Source: Actinospineispora spinosispora DSM 44797 (GTDB taxonomy: Bacteria > Actinomycetota > Actinomycetes > Mycobacteriales > Pseudonocardiaceae). From it: 64,000 bases of DNA. The notes beneath the pieces are model-generated. The model was given only the letters and a program-made list of their open reading frames with translations, made no database searches and was not told the origin of the DNA. Both the position numbers and the translations under genes were made by a program. The DNA lies in the NCBI RefSeq assembly GCF_000429025.1, contig NZ_KE386834.1, positions 460,891-524,890 of the forward strand, given 5' to 3'. The stretch's first letter is position 1, and the number at the start of each line of letters is the position of its first letter. Below are positions 1 through 7,942 of this stretch, piece by piece.

Positions 1-861
1 CGGCACGTCGTGGGCCTCGGCGCGGGCCAGCAGGTCGCCGATGATGTGGTCGGCCTCGATGGGGTAGCCCTGGCTCAGGTCCCGGAACATCGACGCGGCG
101 AACGTCGAGCCGGGAGTGGTGACCGTGGTGAGGGTGCGGTCGAGCTCGTCGGCGGGCATCGGGTGGCCGTTCGCCGTGGCGATCGCCGCGCACTCCGCGA
201 CGACCGACTCGGCGAACTGGGTGCCGCCGGGTGCCGCGACCACCTGGCCGATCGGGCCACGCATGAGGCAGGTGATCGTCGCCATGCTGGACAGGAACAC
301 CCACTTCTGCCACATCGACTGGATGATGTCCGGCGGCAGCGTCGTCGGGAACCCGGCGTCGCTGAACTGCTCGTGCACGGCCTGTAGCCGCGCGGAGCGT
401 GGGTCCTTGCGGTCGCCGTAGGCGACGTGCTGCGGTTGCTGCGCGAGCTGGCGGATCGTGCCGTCGGCGTCGAGCGTGCCGGAGATCGCGCACAGGCCGC
501 CGAGCACCCGGTGCTCGCCGAACCGCTCGACCAGCACGTCGAGGTGCCGCATGCCGTTGAGCACCGGCAGGATCATGGTCTCCGGGCCGACGGCCGGCGC
601 GATGTCGGCGATCGCCTGGTCGAGACCGTAGGACTTGACCGTGAAGAACACCAGGTCGTAGTCGGCGCCCAGCTCGTCGCCGGTGACGAGCTTCGGAGTC
701 AGCGTGACGTCGCCGTTCGGGCTGACGATCACCAGACCGTCGCGGCGCAGCTGCTGTGCACGGCGCTCCCGGACGAGGAACGTGACGTCCCGGCCGGCCT
801 GCGCCAGCCGTCCGCCGAAGAATCCACCGGTCGCACCGGCGCCCACCACGAGGATTCGCAT
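1..861 (-). CDS. 2-dehydropantoate 2-reductase family protein (partial, 3' end outside window)
   Basis: Predicted NADPH-dependent ketopantoate reductase (ApbA/PanE family), which reduces 2-dehydropantoate to pantoate on the way to coenzyme A; many paralogues act on other 2-keto acids. The 287 visible residues begin MRILVVGAGATGGFFGGRL, a Rossmann nucleotide-binding motif at residues 5-17, and include the family segment PVLNGM near residue 120 and a C-terminal helical domain. The gene runs off the left edge, so about 20-30 residues are missing. It follows the HxlR gene by 11 nt and is probably co-transcribed with it. Being driven by a redox-type HxlR regulator makes a detoxifying paralogue as likely as true PanE. 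Confidence 0.85.
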   Translation of the reverse strand, partial: MRILVVGAGATGGFFGGRLAQAGRDVTFLVRERRAQQLRRDGLVIVSPNGDVTLTPKLVTGDELGADYDLVFFTVKSYGLDQAIADIAPAVGPETMILPVLNGMRHLDVLVERFGEHRVLGGLCAISGTLDADGTIRQLAQQPQHVAYGDRKDPRSARLQAVHEQFSDAGFPTTLPPDIIQSMWQKWVFLSSMATITCLMRGPIGQVVAAPGGTQFAESVVAECAAIATANGHPMPADELDRTLTTVTTPGSTFAASMFRDLSQGYPIEADHIIGDLLARAEAHDVP

Positions 862-872
862 AATCGGGATCC

Positions 873-1232
873 TTACCCTCCGAGGGGGATGCGGTCGATG
901 TTGGCTTCGACCCATTGACGCAGCGCGGTCAGCGGTACACAGGCGTCGCGCCCGAGCGGGGTCAGCGAGTACTCCACGTGCAGTGGCACGGCCGGGTAGA
1001 CGACCCGGTTCACCAGGCCCAGCTCCTCGAGCCGGCGCAGCGTCTGGGTCAGCATCTTGGGGCTGATGCCCTCCAGCTTCGTGCGCAGCGCGCCGAACCG
1101 TTGAGGGCCGTCGTCCTCCAGCGCACCGAGCGCGAGCGCGCTCCACTTGTTGGCGAGAAGGTCGAGCACCTCACGGCACGGGCACGACGCGCTGTAGACG
1201 TCTCGCGGACTGAGCGCATCGGTGGCCGACAT
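873..1232 (-). CDS. HxlR-family winged-helix regulator
   Basis: A 119-residue MarR-like DNA-binding protein of the HxlR/YodB type, usually a thiol- or quinone-sensing repressor. The N-terminal CPC motif (SASCPCREVLDLL, about residues 15-27) is the family's redox cysteine, followed by the winged helix (FGALRTKLEGISPKMLTQTL). I chose the ATG at 1232 because a GGAGG lies about 9 nt upstream; an ATG at 1241 lies directly on that Shine-Dalgarno sequence. It is divergent from the zinc-type dehydrogenase gene and probably controls it, together with the downstream ketopantoate-reductase homologue, through the palindrome at 1260-1280. Confidence 0.88.
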   Translation of the reverse strand: MSATDALSPRDVYSASCPCREVLDLLANKWSALALGALEDDGPQRFGALRTKLEGISPKMLTQTLRRLEELGLVNRVVYPAVPLHVEYSLTPLGRDACVPLTALRQWVEANIDRIPLGG

Positions 1233-1259
1233 GTCCCGCATCCTCCAGTATCTTTTGGG

Positions 1260-1280
1260 TACTAGCAAGCCTTGCAGGTA
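1260..1280. promoter_or_regulatory. Palindromic operator candidate in the HxlR/dehydrogenase divergent promoter
   Basis: An imperfect 21-bp dyad with arms TACTAGCAAG and CTTGCAGGTA (8 of 10 pairs) around a central C, between the two divergent start codons. Spaced TAC...GTA dyads are typical HxlR/YodB targets. It is the obvious operator for the adjacent HxlR protein. Confidence 0.6.
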
Positions 1281-1308
1281 ACTAGGGCTGTGGGGATACC
1301 GTCGTCTC

Positions 1309-2325
1309 ATGAGCAACACGATGCGCGCGGTCGGATACCGCAAGAGCCTGCCGATCGACGACCAGGAGAGCCTCGTCGACCTCGAACTGCCCGTCCCTGC
1401 GCCGGGGCCGCACGACCTGCTGGTGCGGGTCGAGGCGGTCTCGGTGAACCCGGTGGACACGAAGGTCCGTAGTGGTGTCGATCCGGACGGCGAGCTGAAG
1501 GTGCTCGGGTACGACGCGGCCGGCGTCGTCGAGGCGGTGGGGGACGAGGTGACCCTGTTCGCCGTCGGTGACGAGGTGTACTACGCGGGCAACATCGCCC
1601 GCGCCGGCACGAACTCCGAGTACCACCTGGTGGACGAGCGGATCACCGGGCACAAGCCGACGAGCCTGGACTTCACCGACGCGGCCGCGTTGCCGCTCAC
1701 CACGATCACCGCGTGGGAGACCCTGTTCGACCGTTTCAAGCTCGGTGCGGACAGCACGGGGACGCTGCTGGTCACCGGGGCCGCCGGTGGGGTCGGCTCG
1801 ATGGTGGTCCAGCTGGCCCGCGCGCTGACCGGGCTGACCGTGATCGGGACGGCGTCGCGGCCGGAGTCCCGGCAGTGGGTGACCGAGCTGGGTGCGCACC
1901 ACGTGGTGAACCACCACGGCGATCTGGTGAAGAACACCCGGGAGGTGGCGCCGGACGGCGTCGACTACATCTTCTCGCCGTTCTCAGCCGGCAAGGTCGA
2001 GCAGTTCGCCCAGCTGATCCGGGTCGGCGGGCAGGTCACCGCGATCGACGAACCGGAGGGGCTGGACACCCTGCCGCTCAAGGAGCGCAGCGGTGCCTGG
2101 CACTGGGAGCTGATGTTCAGCAAGCCGCTGTTCGCCCCGGAGGACACCAGCCAGCACGAGCTGCTCGACCAGGTCGCCCGGCTCGTCGACGCCGGCACGC
2201 TGCTGGGAACCGCGACGCAACGCTTGCGCCCGATCTCGGCCGACACCCTGCGCGCCGCGCACCGGATGGTCGAGGAAAGCGGAATGATCGGCAAGGTCGT
2301 ACTCGGCGGCGGATTCGGCTCTTGA
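1309..2325 (+). CDS. Zinc-type alcohol dehydrogenase-like quinone oxidoreductase
   Basis: A 338-residue medium-chain dehydrogenase/reductase of the ZADH/QOR2-like group, predicted to reduce quinones or enals with NADPH. The GroES-like N-terminal half holds SVNPVDTKVRSG (about residue 46) and the Rossmann half holds TGAAGGVGSMVVQLA (about residues 152-166). It lacks the cysteine ligands of true zinc enzymes, as usual in this subfamily. A divergent HxlR gene and a palindrome in the shared promoter suggest induction by electrophiles, as in the YodB/QorR systems. The exact substrate cannot be read from sequence. Confidence 0.88.
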   Translation: MSNTMRAVGYRKSLPIDDQESLVDLELPVPAPGPHDLLVRVEAVSVNPVDTKVRSGVDPDGELKVLGYDAAGVVEAVGDEVTLFAVGDEVYYAGNIARAGTNSEYHLVDERITGHKPTSLDFTDAAALPLTTITAWETLFDRFKLGADSTGTLLVTGAAGGVGSMVVQLARALTGLTVIGTASRPESRQWVTELGAHHVVNHHGDLVKNTREVAPDGVDYIFSPFSAGKVEQFAQLIRVGGQVTAIDEPEGLDTLPLKERSGAWHWELMFSKPLFAPEDTSQHELLDQVARLVDAGTLLGTATQRLRPISADTLRAAHRMVEESGMIGKVVLGGGFGS

Positions 2326-2353
2326 GTTCTGACCGGTTCCAGCCGATAGAACA

Positions 2354-2394
2354 ACCGGGTCGGCGTCGTGCACGGGGGACGGCGCCGACCCGGT
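2354..2394. terminator. Hairpin after the quinone oxidoreductase gene
   Basis: A perfect 12-bp inverted repeat (ACCGGGTCGGCG / CGCCGACCCGGT) with a 17-nt loop, 28 nt after the stop codon. There is no T tract, as is common in actinomycete terminators. The 142 nt from here to the next gene end show only a minor CACTCG/CGAGTG hairpin near 2414. Confidence 0.6.
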
Positions 2395-2536
2395 GACTGG
2401 AAGTAGTACCTTCACTCGTTCGAGTGGTCCGAAAGATCGCCAGGTTTGGCTACGCGCCTCCCCGGGCATCAATAGCGCAGCACAGTCTTCGCCATTGGTT
2501 CACTGGGGAGCGGACGGGTGGCTACGTGGGCCGGAG

Positions 2537-3715
2537 TTACCGCCTCGGGGCGGGCTCCGGCCCCTTTTCTGTGCGCGGGGGCTTGGGCTCCTTCGGTAGG
2601 CCGAGCAGCAGCTCGCCCACGATTCCCCGCTGCACCTGCGACGAGCCGGCGTAGATGGTCCCGGCACGCGCGTTCAGATAGACACTGGTCCACGACGCCG
2701 ACGAGTTCGGGGCGCCGGGATCGTCGGTCTGGTACCAGTTCGGGGACGGCCGCCCGGTCGGCGTGAGTGCATCCAGGCCGAGGACGTCCATGGCCAGCTC
2801 GGTGACCACCCGGTGGTACTCGCTCCACAGCAACTTGAACGCGGCGGCCTCCGCGCCGGGCTCCTGGCCCGCGATGAGCTTCGCGGCGGTCCGTTCACCG
2901 TGCGCGCGCAGCTGCTCCACCTGGACGTGACACCACGCGACCCGCCGCCTGATGTCCGGATCGGTGTGCAGGTCCCGTTCGCGGACCAGCTCGATCAGGC
3001 GCCGAAGCTCGCCGGCGAACCGGATCGGCGCGTGCAGCGCGGTCTCACCCCGTTCGAAACCGAGCAGCGTCATCGCGACCGACCAGCCCTGATCCACGCC
3101 GCCGACGACCAGCTCGCGCTCGGTGCGCGCGTCGTCGAAGAACACCTCGTTGAAGTCGGTGTCGCCGGTCAGGTTGCGGATCGGCCGGACCTCGACGCCG
3201 GGCTGGTCCAGCGGGACCAGCAGCATGCTGATGCCCCGGTGCGGCGCCGCGTCCCGGTTCGTCCTGGCGAGTACGAACATCCAGTTCGCCCGATGTGCAC
3301 CGGATGACCACAGTTTCTGGCCGTTGAGGACCCAATGGTCGCCGTCCAGCTCGGCGCGCAGCGCGAGGCCGGCAAGGTCCGAGCCGGCGCCGGGCTCGGA
3401 GAAACCCTGCGCGAACACGTACTCGCCGGAGACGATCTTCGGGAGGAACCGGGCGCACAGCTCGGGAGTGGCGCGGCGCAACATCGTGTTGCCCAGCATG
3501 CTGATCCCGAACGCGTCGTTGTCCGAGCCGAACGGGATGCCCGCCCCGGTCATCTCCTCGACCAGCACGACGACCTCGCGGGGGCTCAGGCCCGCGCCGC
3601 CGTACTCGGTCGGCCAGGCCGGTGCGAGCCAGCCCCGGTCGCCCAGTGCGGCCCTGGTGTCGCCAGGGCCCAGCTGCTGGATGAAGTTGCGGACCTCGGC
3701 GCGGAACTCGTCCAC
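2537..3715 (-). CDS. Acyl-CoA dehydrogenase (FadE family)
   Basis: A 392-residue FAD-dependent acyl-CoA dehydrogenase homologue with the N-terminal helical, central beta (FAQGFSEPGAGSDLAGL, about 118-134) and C-terminal helical domains in order. The usual C-terminal catalytic glutamate of the xYEGT motif is replaced: the sequence reads IYAGSSQVQR with Ala near residue 356. Either the base lies elsewhere, as in IVD-like enzymes, or the protein is one half of an alpha2beta2 FadE pair with the divergent 3786-4808 product. The GTG start at 3715 has AGGAGG 6-7 nt upstream. The promoter region carries the 28-bp element at 3737-3764. Confidence 0.88.
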   Translation of the reverse strand: MDEFRAEVRNFIQQLGPGDTRAALGDRGWLAPAWPTEYGGAGLSPREVVVLVEEMTGAGIPFGSDNDAFGISMLGNTMLRRATPELCARFLPKIVSGEYVFAQGFSEPGAGSDLAGLALRAELDGDHWVLNGQKLWSSGAHRANWMFVLARTNRDAAPHRGISMLLVPLDQPGVEVRPIRNLTGDTDFNEVFFDDARTERELVVGGVDQGWSVAMTLLGFERGETALHAPIRFAGELRRLIELVRERDLHTDPDIRRRVAWCHVQVEQLRAHGERTAAKLIAGQEPGAEAAAFKLLWSEYHRVVTELAMDVLGLDALTPTGRPSPNWYQTDDPGAPNSSASWTSVYLNARAGTIYAGSSQVQRGIVGELLLGLPKEPKPPRTEKGPEPAPRR

Positions 3716-3736
3716 CGGCTACCTCCTCGTATGCCT

Positions 3737-3764
3737 CTGAGCACCAGGGTTGCGTAGATAGACC
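3737..3764. promoter_or_regulatory. 28-bp promoter element, copy 1
   Basis: This stretch is identical at 27 of 28 positions to 8495-8522. Both copies sit just upstream of a minus-strand gene and both have a TTGAC -35-like box 5-6 nt upstream on that strand. It is therefore a likely shared regulator-binding or core promoter element. It contains GTTGCGTAGATAGACC on the plus strand. Confidence 0.65.
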
Positions 3765-3785
3765 CACTTGGTCAATGCTTCTCGC

Positions 3786-4808
3786 ATGGACGGGTTGACT
3801 GCGGAGCAGCGTGAGCTCGACGGTATGGCCGCGAAGCTGCTGGCCGATGCCGAGGCGAAGAACCCGCTGCCGCCGGCCTGGGAGGCGCTGCCGCTCCGGC
3901 TGGACCGAGCGCTGTGGGCGTCGTTCGCGGACGTCGGGTTGCTGGGGCTCACCGCTCCGGACTCGGGGGCCGGGCTGCTCGAACTGCTGCTGGTGGCCGA
4001 ACGGATGGGCGCCTCGGTGCCGCCCGTGCCGTTCGTGGGCGCGTCGGCGGTCGCGGTGGTGCTCGCCCGTGCCGAGCACGCAGCGCTCGACCCAATGGTG
4101 TCCGGCGAGCAGGTGATCGTGCCAGCCTGGGAGACCTGGCCCGTCTCGGTCGTGCCGGGCAGACGGGCCGATGCGCTCGTGTCATCGGGACCGTCGCAGG
4201 TCACCGGGGTGCTGCGGGCCGTTCCGTTCGGGCTCGACGCGGATCAGGTGCTGGTGTTCCTTCAGGACGGCTCCGCGGCGTTGGTCCCGCTGGCGGGGGC
4301 CGAGCGGACCTCGGTCGACTCGCTCGACGTGATGGAGCCCCTCGCCGAGGTGTCGCTGCGGGACGCACCGAGCGTGCCCGTGTCCCTCCCGGTGTTTCCG
4401 CTGGCCGAGGTGTTGCTCCTGGTCGCGGCCGAGCTGGTCGGTGTCGGTCGGCGGGCGCTGGACGGGGCCGTCGAGTACGCGGGGCAACGGCGTCAGTTCG
4501 GTCGTCCCATCGGCTCGTTCCAGTCGATCAAACACATGCTCGCGGACCGGTTCGTGCAGCTGGACGCCGCGCGGATGCTCGTTCGCGCGGCCGATGCCTC
4601 GGAGATCGCGGCTCGCACCGCACTGGTCGCGGCGTCCGACGCCGCCGACGCCGCGACCGCCGACGCCTTGCAGGTGCACGGCGGGATCGGGTTCACCTGG
4701 GAGCACGTGTCGCACGTGCTGCTCAAACGCTCCCGCGCCCGCCGCGTCCTGCTCGGCTCCCAGGCTCGCCAGCTCGACGCACTGGCGGATCACCTGCTCA
4801 CCCCGTGA
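3786..4808 (+). CDS. Acyl-CoA dehydrogenase, short FadE-type subunit
   Basis: A 340-residue acyl-CoA dehydrogenase homologue, shorter than the usual 380-400 because the first domain is condensed and the C-terminus stops after LLGSQARQLDALADHL. It keeps the FAD-domain helix YAGQRRQFGRPIGSFQSIKH and the QVHGGIGFTWEH motif, but has no C-terminal catalytic glutamate. Such short members often pair with a full-length FadE in actinobacterial steroid or fatty-acid pathways; the divergent 2537-3715 gene is the natural partner (inference). ATG 3786 is preferred over an in-frame TTG at 3768. Its stop codon lies inside the left arm of the hairpin at 4804-4845. Confidence 0.85.
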   Translation: MDGLTAEQRELDGMAAKLLADAEAKNPLPPAWEALPLRLDRALWASFADVGLLGLTAPDSGAGLLELLLVAERMGASVPPVPFVGASAVAVVLARAEHAALDPMVSGEQVIVPAWETWPVSVVPGRRADALVSSGPSQVTGVLRAVPFGLDADQVLVFLQDGSAALVPLAGAERTSVDSLDVMEPLAEVSLRDAPSVPVSLPVFPLAEVLLLVAAELVGVGRRALDGAVEYAGQRRQFGRPIGSFQSIKHMLADRFVQLDAARMLVRAADASEIAARTALVAASDAADAATADALQVHGGIGFTWEHVSHVLLKRSRARRVLLGSQARQLDALADHLLTP

Positions 4809-4845
4809 GTGCCGCGGCCGCCTATAGGAGGCCGCGGCGCTCACG
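4804..4845. terminator. Bidirectional hairpin, CGTGAGTG-family copy A1
   Basis: Inverted repeat CGTGAGTGCCGCGGCC / GGCCGCGGCGCTCACG (15 of 16 pairs) with a 10-nt loop containing CCTATAGG. It fills the gap between two convergent genes, so it can end transcription from both sides. It contains the TGA of the upstream acyl-CoA dehydrogenase gene. Confidence 0.8.
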
Positions 4846-4846
4846 G

Positions 4847-5905
4847 TCATGACCTGCTGATGGAGACGCCGCCGAAGATGACGTCCCTGGTCATCGGCTT
4901 GGTCAGGAAATCGTGCGGGAAGCCCAGCTCGACCGCGCTCGCGGCGTCCAGGACCGCCAGCTGGTCGTCGGTGAACTCGACGTCCAGCGCGCCCAGGTTG
5001 TCGTTCAGCTGGGCGAGCGTGCGGGCGCCCACGATCGGCGCGGCCACCGCGGAGTTGCGCAGCGTCCAGGCCAGCGCGACCTGCGAGGGTGTGGCGCCCA
5101 GCTCGGCCGCGACCTTCTTCACGACGTCGGCGATACCCAGGGTCCGCTCGGTGAGCGAGCCGTTCGCGGCGGCCACGTTCTTGCGGGTGCCCTGAGCCTG
5201 GGCGACGCCGCCGCCGTGATCGAGATCGGCGTGGCTGTACTTGCCGGTGAGCACCCCGCTGCCCAGCGCGGACCACGGCATGACGCCAAGGCCCATCTCC
5301 TTGGCCATCGGGATCAGTTCGCGCTCCACGGTCCGCTCGATCAGGCTGTACTCGATCTGCAGCGCGATCAGCGGCGACCAGCCGCGCAGGTCGGCGATCG
5401 CCTGCATACGGGACACCTGCCACGCCGGCGTGTCGGAGATGCCCACGTAGAGCACCTTGCCGGAGCGCACCAGGTCGTCCATCGACCGCAGCACCTCCTC
5501 GGCGGGGGTGGTGTAGTCCCAGGCGTGCAGGTACAGCAGGTCGATGTAGTCGGTGTTCAGCCTGCGCAGGCTCGCCTCGACCGAGCGGGTCATGTTCTTG
5601 CGGTGGTTGCCGCCCGAGTTCGGGTCCGGAGCGCCGGTCGTCAGCGTGTACTTCGTCGCCAGCACCACACGGTCGCGGCGATCGGCCATGAACTCGCCGA
5701 GGAACTTCTCGGATGTACCGTTGGTGTAGAAGTCGGCGGTGTCCACGAGGTTGCCGCCTCGGTCGAGGTAGGTGTCGAAGATCGCGCGAGCCTCGTCCTT
5801 GTCGGTGCCCCAGCCCCAGTCCGTGCCGAACGTCATCGTGCCCAGTGCGAGCGGCGAGATGCGCAGTCCGGAACGTCCGAGCAAACGGTAGTGATCCATC
5901 TTCAT
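4847..5905 (-). CDS. Aldo/keto reductase
   Basis: A 352-residue NADPH-dependent aldo/keto reductase of the YajO/Tas-like (AKR11-13) type. The catalytic tetrad is visible: Asp55 and Tyr60 in DTADFY, Lys85 in ATKYTL, and His127 in LYLHAWD. GVMPWSALGSGVLTGKY and the C-terminal GARTLAQLNDNL are the cofactor-binding segments. It is divergent from an XRE/MmyB-type regulator with a 13-bp palindrome between them, which suggests that regulator controls it. The physiological carbonyl substrate is unknown. ATG 5905 is followed by a second ATG two codons later, and either could be used. Confidence 0.9.
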   Translation of the reverse strand: MKMDHYRLLGRSGLRISPLALGTMTFGTDWGWGTDKDEARAIFDTYLDRGGNLVDTADFYTNGTSEKFLGEFMADRRDRVVLATKYTLTTGAPDPNSGGNHRKNMTRSVEASLRRLNTDYIDLLYLHAWDYTTPAEEVLRSMDDLVRSGKVLYVGISDTPAWQVSRMQAIADLRGWSPLIALQIEYSLIERTVERELIPMAKEMGLGVMPWSALGSGVLTGKYSHADLDHGGGVAQAQGTRKNVAAANGSLTERTLGIADVVKKVAAELGATPSQVALAWTLRNSAVAAPIVGARTLAQLNDNLGALDVEFTDDQLAVLDAASAVELGFPHDFLTKPMTRDVIFGGVSISRS

Positions 5906-5941
5906 ACCGACAGCCTGCGCCGGGGCGGTCGGTGCGGTAAG

Positions 5942-5954
5942 GGAAAGCCTTTCC
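5942..5954. promoter_or_regulatory. GGAAAG-C-CTTTCC palindrome in the aldo/keto reductase/XRE promoter
   Basis: A perfect 13-bp dyad midway in the 80-nt divergent promoter, a probable operator for the adjacent XRE regulator. A second small palindrome, CCTAGG, lies 15 nt further on. Confidence 0.5.
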
Positions 5955-5985
5955 TGGGACCGGCTGTCCTAGGCAGGATCGAGAG

Positions 5986-6840
5986 GTGACGGTGGATACG
6001 ACCCAGGAGCTGGCGGCATTCCTGCGGACCCGACGTGAACGCCTCGCTCCGGAGGGACGGGTGCCCGAGCGCCGCGCGAGACGCACACCGGGGCTGCGGC
6101 GCGAAGAGGTCGCGGAGCTGGCCGGGGTGAGCGTCGACTATGTGGTGCGCCTGGAGCAGGGCCGGGGCCTGCGGCCCTCGCCGGAGGTGCTGGAGGCGCT
6201 GGCGACCGCTCTGCGGCTCAGCGAGGACGAGCGCGCCTACCTGTTCGACCTCGCTCGGCAACGGTCGGTGAACGCGCCCCGGGTCAGCGAGCACGCGGCG
6301 CCGCCGGTCGCGCGACTGGTCAACGACCTGTCGCCGCTGCCGTCGATGCTGCTCAACCACCGGTTCGACATCCTGGCCTGGAACCCGGAGATGGCCGCGC
6401 TCATGATCGACTTCGGTGCCATGCCCGAGCTGAATCGCAACACCCTGCGGCTGTGCCTGCTGCATCCGGGGCTGCGCGACTTCTACCTGGACCGGGAGCG
6501 GACGGTACGGGAGAGCATCGCCGACCTGCGCGCCGCGTGGGCGGCCCGCCCGCACGACACCGCGCTCGCGGCTCTCGTCGACGAGCTCCGCTCGTCCAGC
6601 GCGGAGTTCGAGCGGCTGTGGGCACTGCGCGACGTGCAGATCAACGGGCGCGGCCAGAAACGCCTGTGCCACCCCGAACATGGTCCGCTCACGATCGAGT
6701 ACGAGGCACTGGTCCCGCTGCAGGACCCGGACCAGCGCCTCGTCGTCTACCGAGGCGCCGACCCCTCATCGCAACAAATCCTGGACACGCTAGCGACCGA
6801 CTGCCGCAACAACACACAGCCCATGATCACCACCGCCTGA
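5986..6840 (+). CDS. XRE-family regulator with MmyB-like ligand-binding domain
   Basis: A 284-residue regulator. Residues 10-75 form an N-terminal helix-turn-helix (LRREEVAELAGVSVDYVVRLEQGRG). Residues 105-275 match the MmyB-like PAS-fold domain (LLNHRFDILAWNPEMAALM...), thought to bind a fatty acid or other small ligand. This architecture is common in actinomycetes beside a divergent oxidoreductase, here the aldo/keto reductase. The GTG at 5986 follows GAGAG. The last residues (MITTA and stop) are encoded by the left arm of the repeat at 6821-6888, so the C-terminus was apparently remodelled by the repeat. Confidence 0.88.
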   Translation: MTVDTTQELAAFLRTRRERLAPEGRVPERRARRTPGLRREEVAELAGVSVDYVVRLEQGRGLRPSPEVLEALATALRLSEDERAYLFDLARQRSVNAPRVSEHAAPPVARLVNDLSPLPSMLLNHRFDILAWNPEMAALMIDFGAMPELNRNTLRLCLLHPGLRDFYLDRERTVRESIADLRAAWAARPHDTALAALVDELRSSSAEFERLWALRDVQINGRGQKRLCHPEHGPLTIEYEALVPLQDPDQRLVVYRGADPSSQQILDTLATDCRNNTQPMITTA

Positions 6841-6888
6841 GGGCTGTTGTGAGGCCCGCGAACAGCCCTCAGGCGGTGATGATCATGG
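6821..6888. terminator. Long hairpin, repeat family B copy 1
   Basis: Arms of 28 bp with 27 pairs (6821-6848 and 6861-6888) and a 12-nt loop. The unit contains ATGATCACCACCGCCTGAGG, which recurs at 30285-30304. It lies between convergent genes and carries the stop codon of the XRE regulator, so it is a probable bidirectional terminator. Confidence 0.8.
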
Positions 6889-6889
6889 T

Positions 6890-7942
6890 TCAGGTGTCGT
6901 TGAGGGTGCGGACCATGTCCAGGGCGCGGCCGAGTGTTGTCAGCTTCGCGTCGAGTGAGTCGCCGGCGGGGTAGAGGCGCACCGTGTCCACGCCGGCGTC
7001 GCTCCAGACCTTCAGACGGTCGCGGACCATCGGCTCGGTGCCGATCAGGGTCGTGCCCAGCACCATGTCGTCGGTGACCAGGCCCGCCGCGCCGTCGCGG
7101 TCGCCGGACTGCCAGCGCTCGCGCACCGCCGCGGCGACGTCGGCCCAGCCCTGGCGGCTGTAGGCACCGTTGTAGAAGTTGGTCTGCGCCGAACCCATGC
7201 CGCCGAGGCTGAACGCGAGCTCCTTCTTGCGGCTCGCCACCATGTCCCGGAGCGCGTCCTCGTCCTCGGCGAACGCCACCTCGGCGCCCTGGCAGACGTC
7301 CAGGTCGGCGCGGGTGCGGCCGGCCTCGGCCAGCCCGGCGTCCAGCGGCTCGAAGTAGGCGCTCGCACCCTCCGGCACGAAGCTCGTACCCAGCCAGCCG
7401 TCGGCGATCTCGCCGGTCAGCCGCAGCGTCCTCGGCGAGATGGTGGCCAGGTAGATCGGGATGTCGGGGTTCGCGTTCATGGACAGCCGCATGGGCTTGC
7501 CCTCGCCGTCCGGCAGCGGGATCCTCAGCTGGCTGCCCGAGTACGACACCTTCTCACCGGCGAACACCTGCCGGATGATGTCGACGGTCTCGCGCATCCT
7601 GGTGAGCGGCTTGGCGAACGGCACGCCGTGCAATCCCTCGATCACCTGCGGACCGGACGCCCCGAGCCCGAGCAGGAACCGGCCCTCGGACATCTCCGCC
7701 AGGGTCAGCGCGGTCTGGGCCAGCGCGACCGGGGTGCGGGTGCCGAGCTGCATGATGCCCGAGCCGAGCAGCATGCGGTCGGTGCGCGCGGCGTAGAAAC
7801 CCAGCGCGGACGGCCCGTCGGAGCCCCACGCCTCGGCGACGAAACACACGTCGAGGCCGAGTTTCTCGGCTTCGACGACGAAGCTCAGCGTGTCGCGCCA
7901 GCTGCCCCGGTTGGACGCCTCGACCGTAGTCGCGGTGCGCAT
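6890..7942 (-). CDS. LLM-class F420-dependent oxidoreductase
   Basis: A 350-residue luciferase-like monooxygenase-fold protein of the F420-dependent group found widely in mycobacteria and relatives. Features include EAEKLGLDVCFVAEAWG (residues 24-40), LGSGIMQLGTRTPVALAQTALTL, and the cofactor-binding GRFLLGLGASGPQV (about residues 87-100). It reduces or oxidises an unknown substrate, possibly a CoA thioester or lipid given its neighbour. Its start codon overlaps the stop of the upstream SRPBCC gene by 1 nt, so the two form one operon. Confidence 0.87.
   Translation of the reverse strand: MRTATTVEASNRGSWRDTLSFVVEAEKLGLDVCFVAEAWGSDGPSALGFYAARTDRMLLGSGIMQLGTRTPVALAQTALTLAEMSEGRFLLGLGASGPQVIEGLHGVPFAKPLTRMRETVDIIRQVFAGEKVSYSGSQLRIPLPDGEGKPMRLSMNANPDIPIYLATISPRTLRLTGEIADGWLGTSFVPEGASAYFEPLDAGLAEAGRTRADLDVCQGAEVAFAEDEDALRDMVASRKKELAFSLGGMGSAQTNFYNGAYSRQGWADVAAAVRERWQSGDRDGAAGLVTDDMVLGTTLIGTEPMVRDRLKVWSDAGVDTVRLYPAGDSLDAKLTTLGRALDMVRTLNDT

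Noticed and set aside
10-918. Plus-strand open frames at the left edge
   Set aside because: They are antisense to the ketopantoate reductase homologue, whose minus-strand translation is clearly conserved.
2405-2440. tRNA-like fragment around GTTCGAGTGGTCC
   Set aside because: A short CACTCG/CGAGTG hairpin resembles a T-arm, but no acceptor, anticodon or D-arm can be folded around it.
3768-3785. TTG start six codons upstream for the short acyl-CoA dehydrogenase
   Set aside because: It overlaps the TTGAC promoter box of the divergent gene, and an ATG at 3786 is available.
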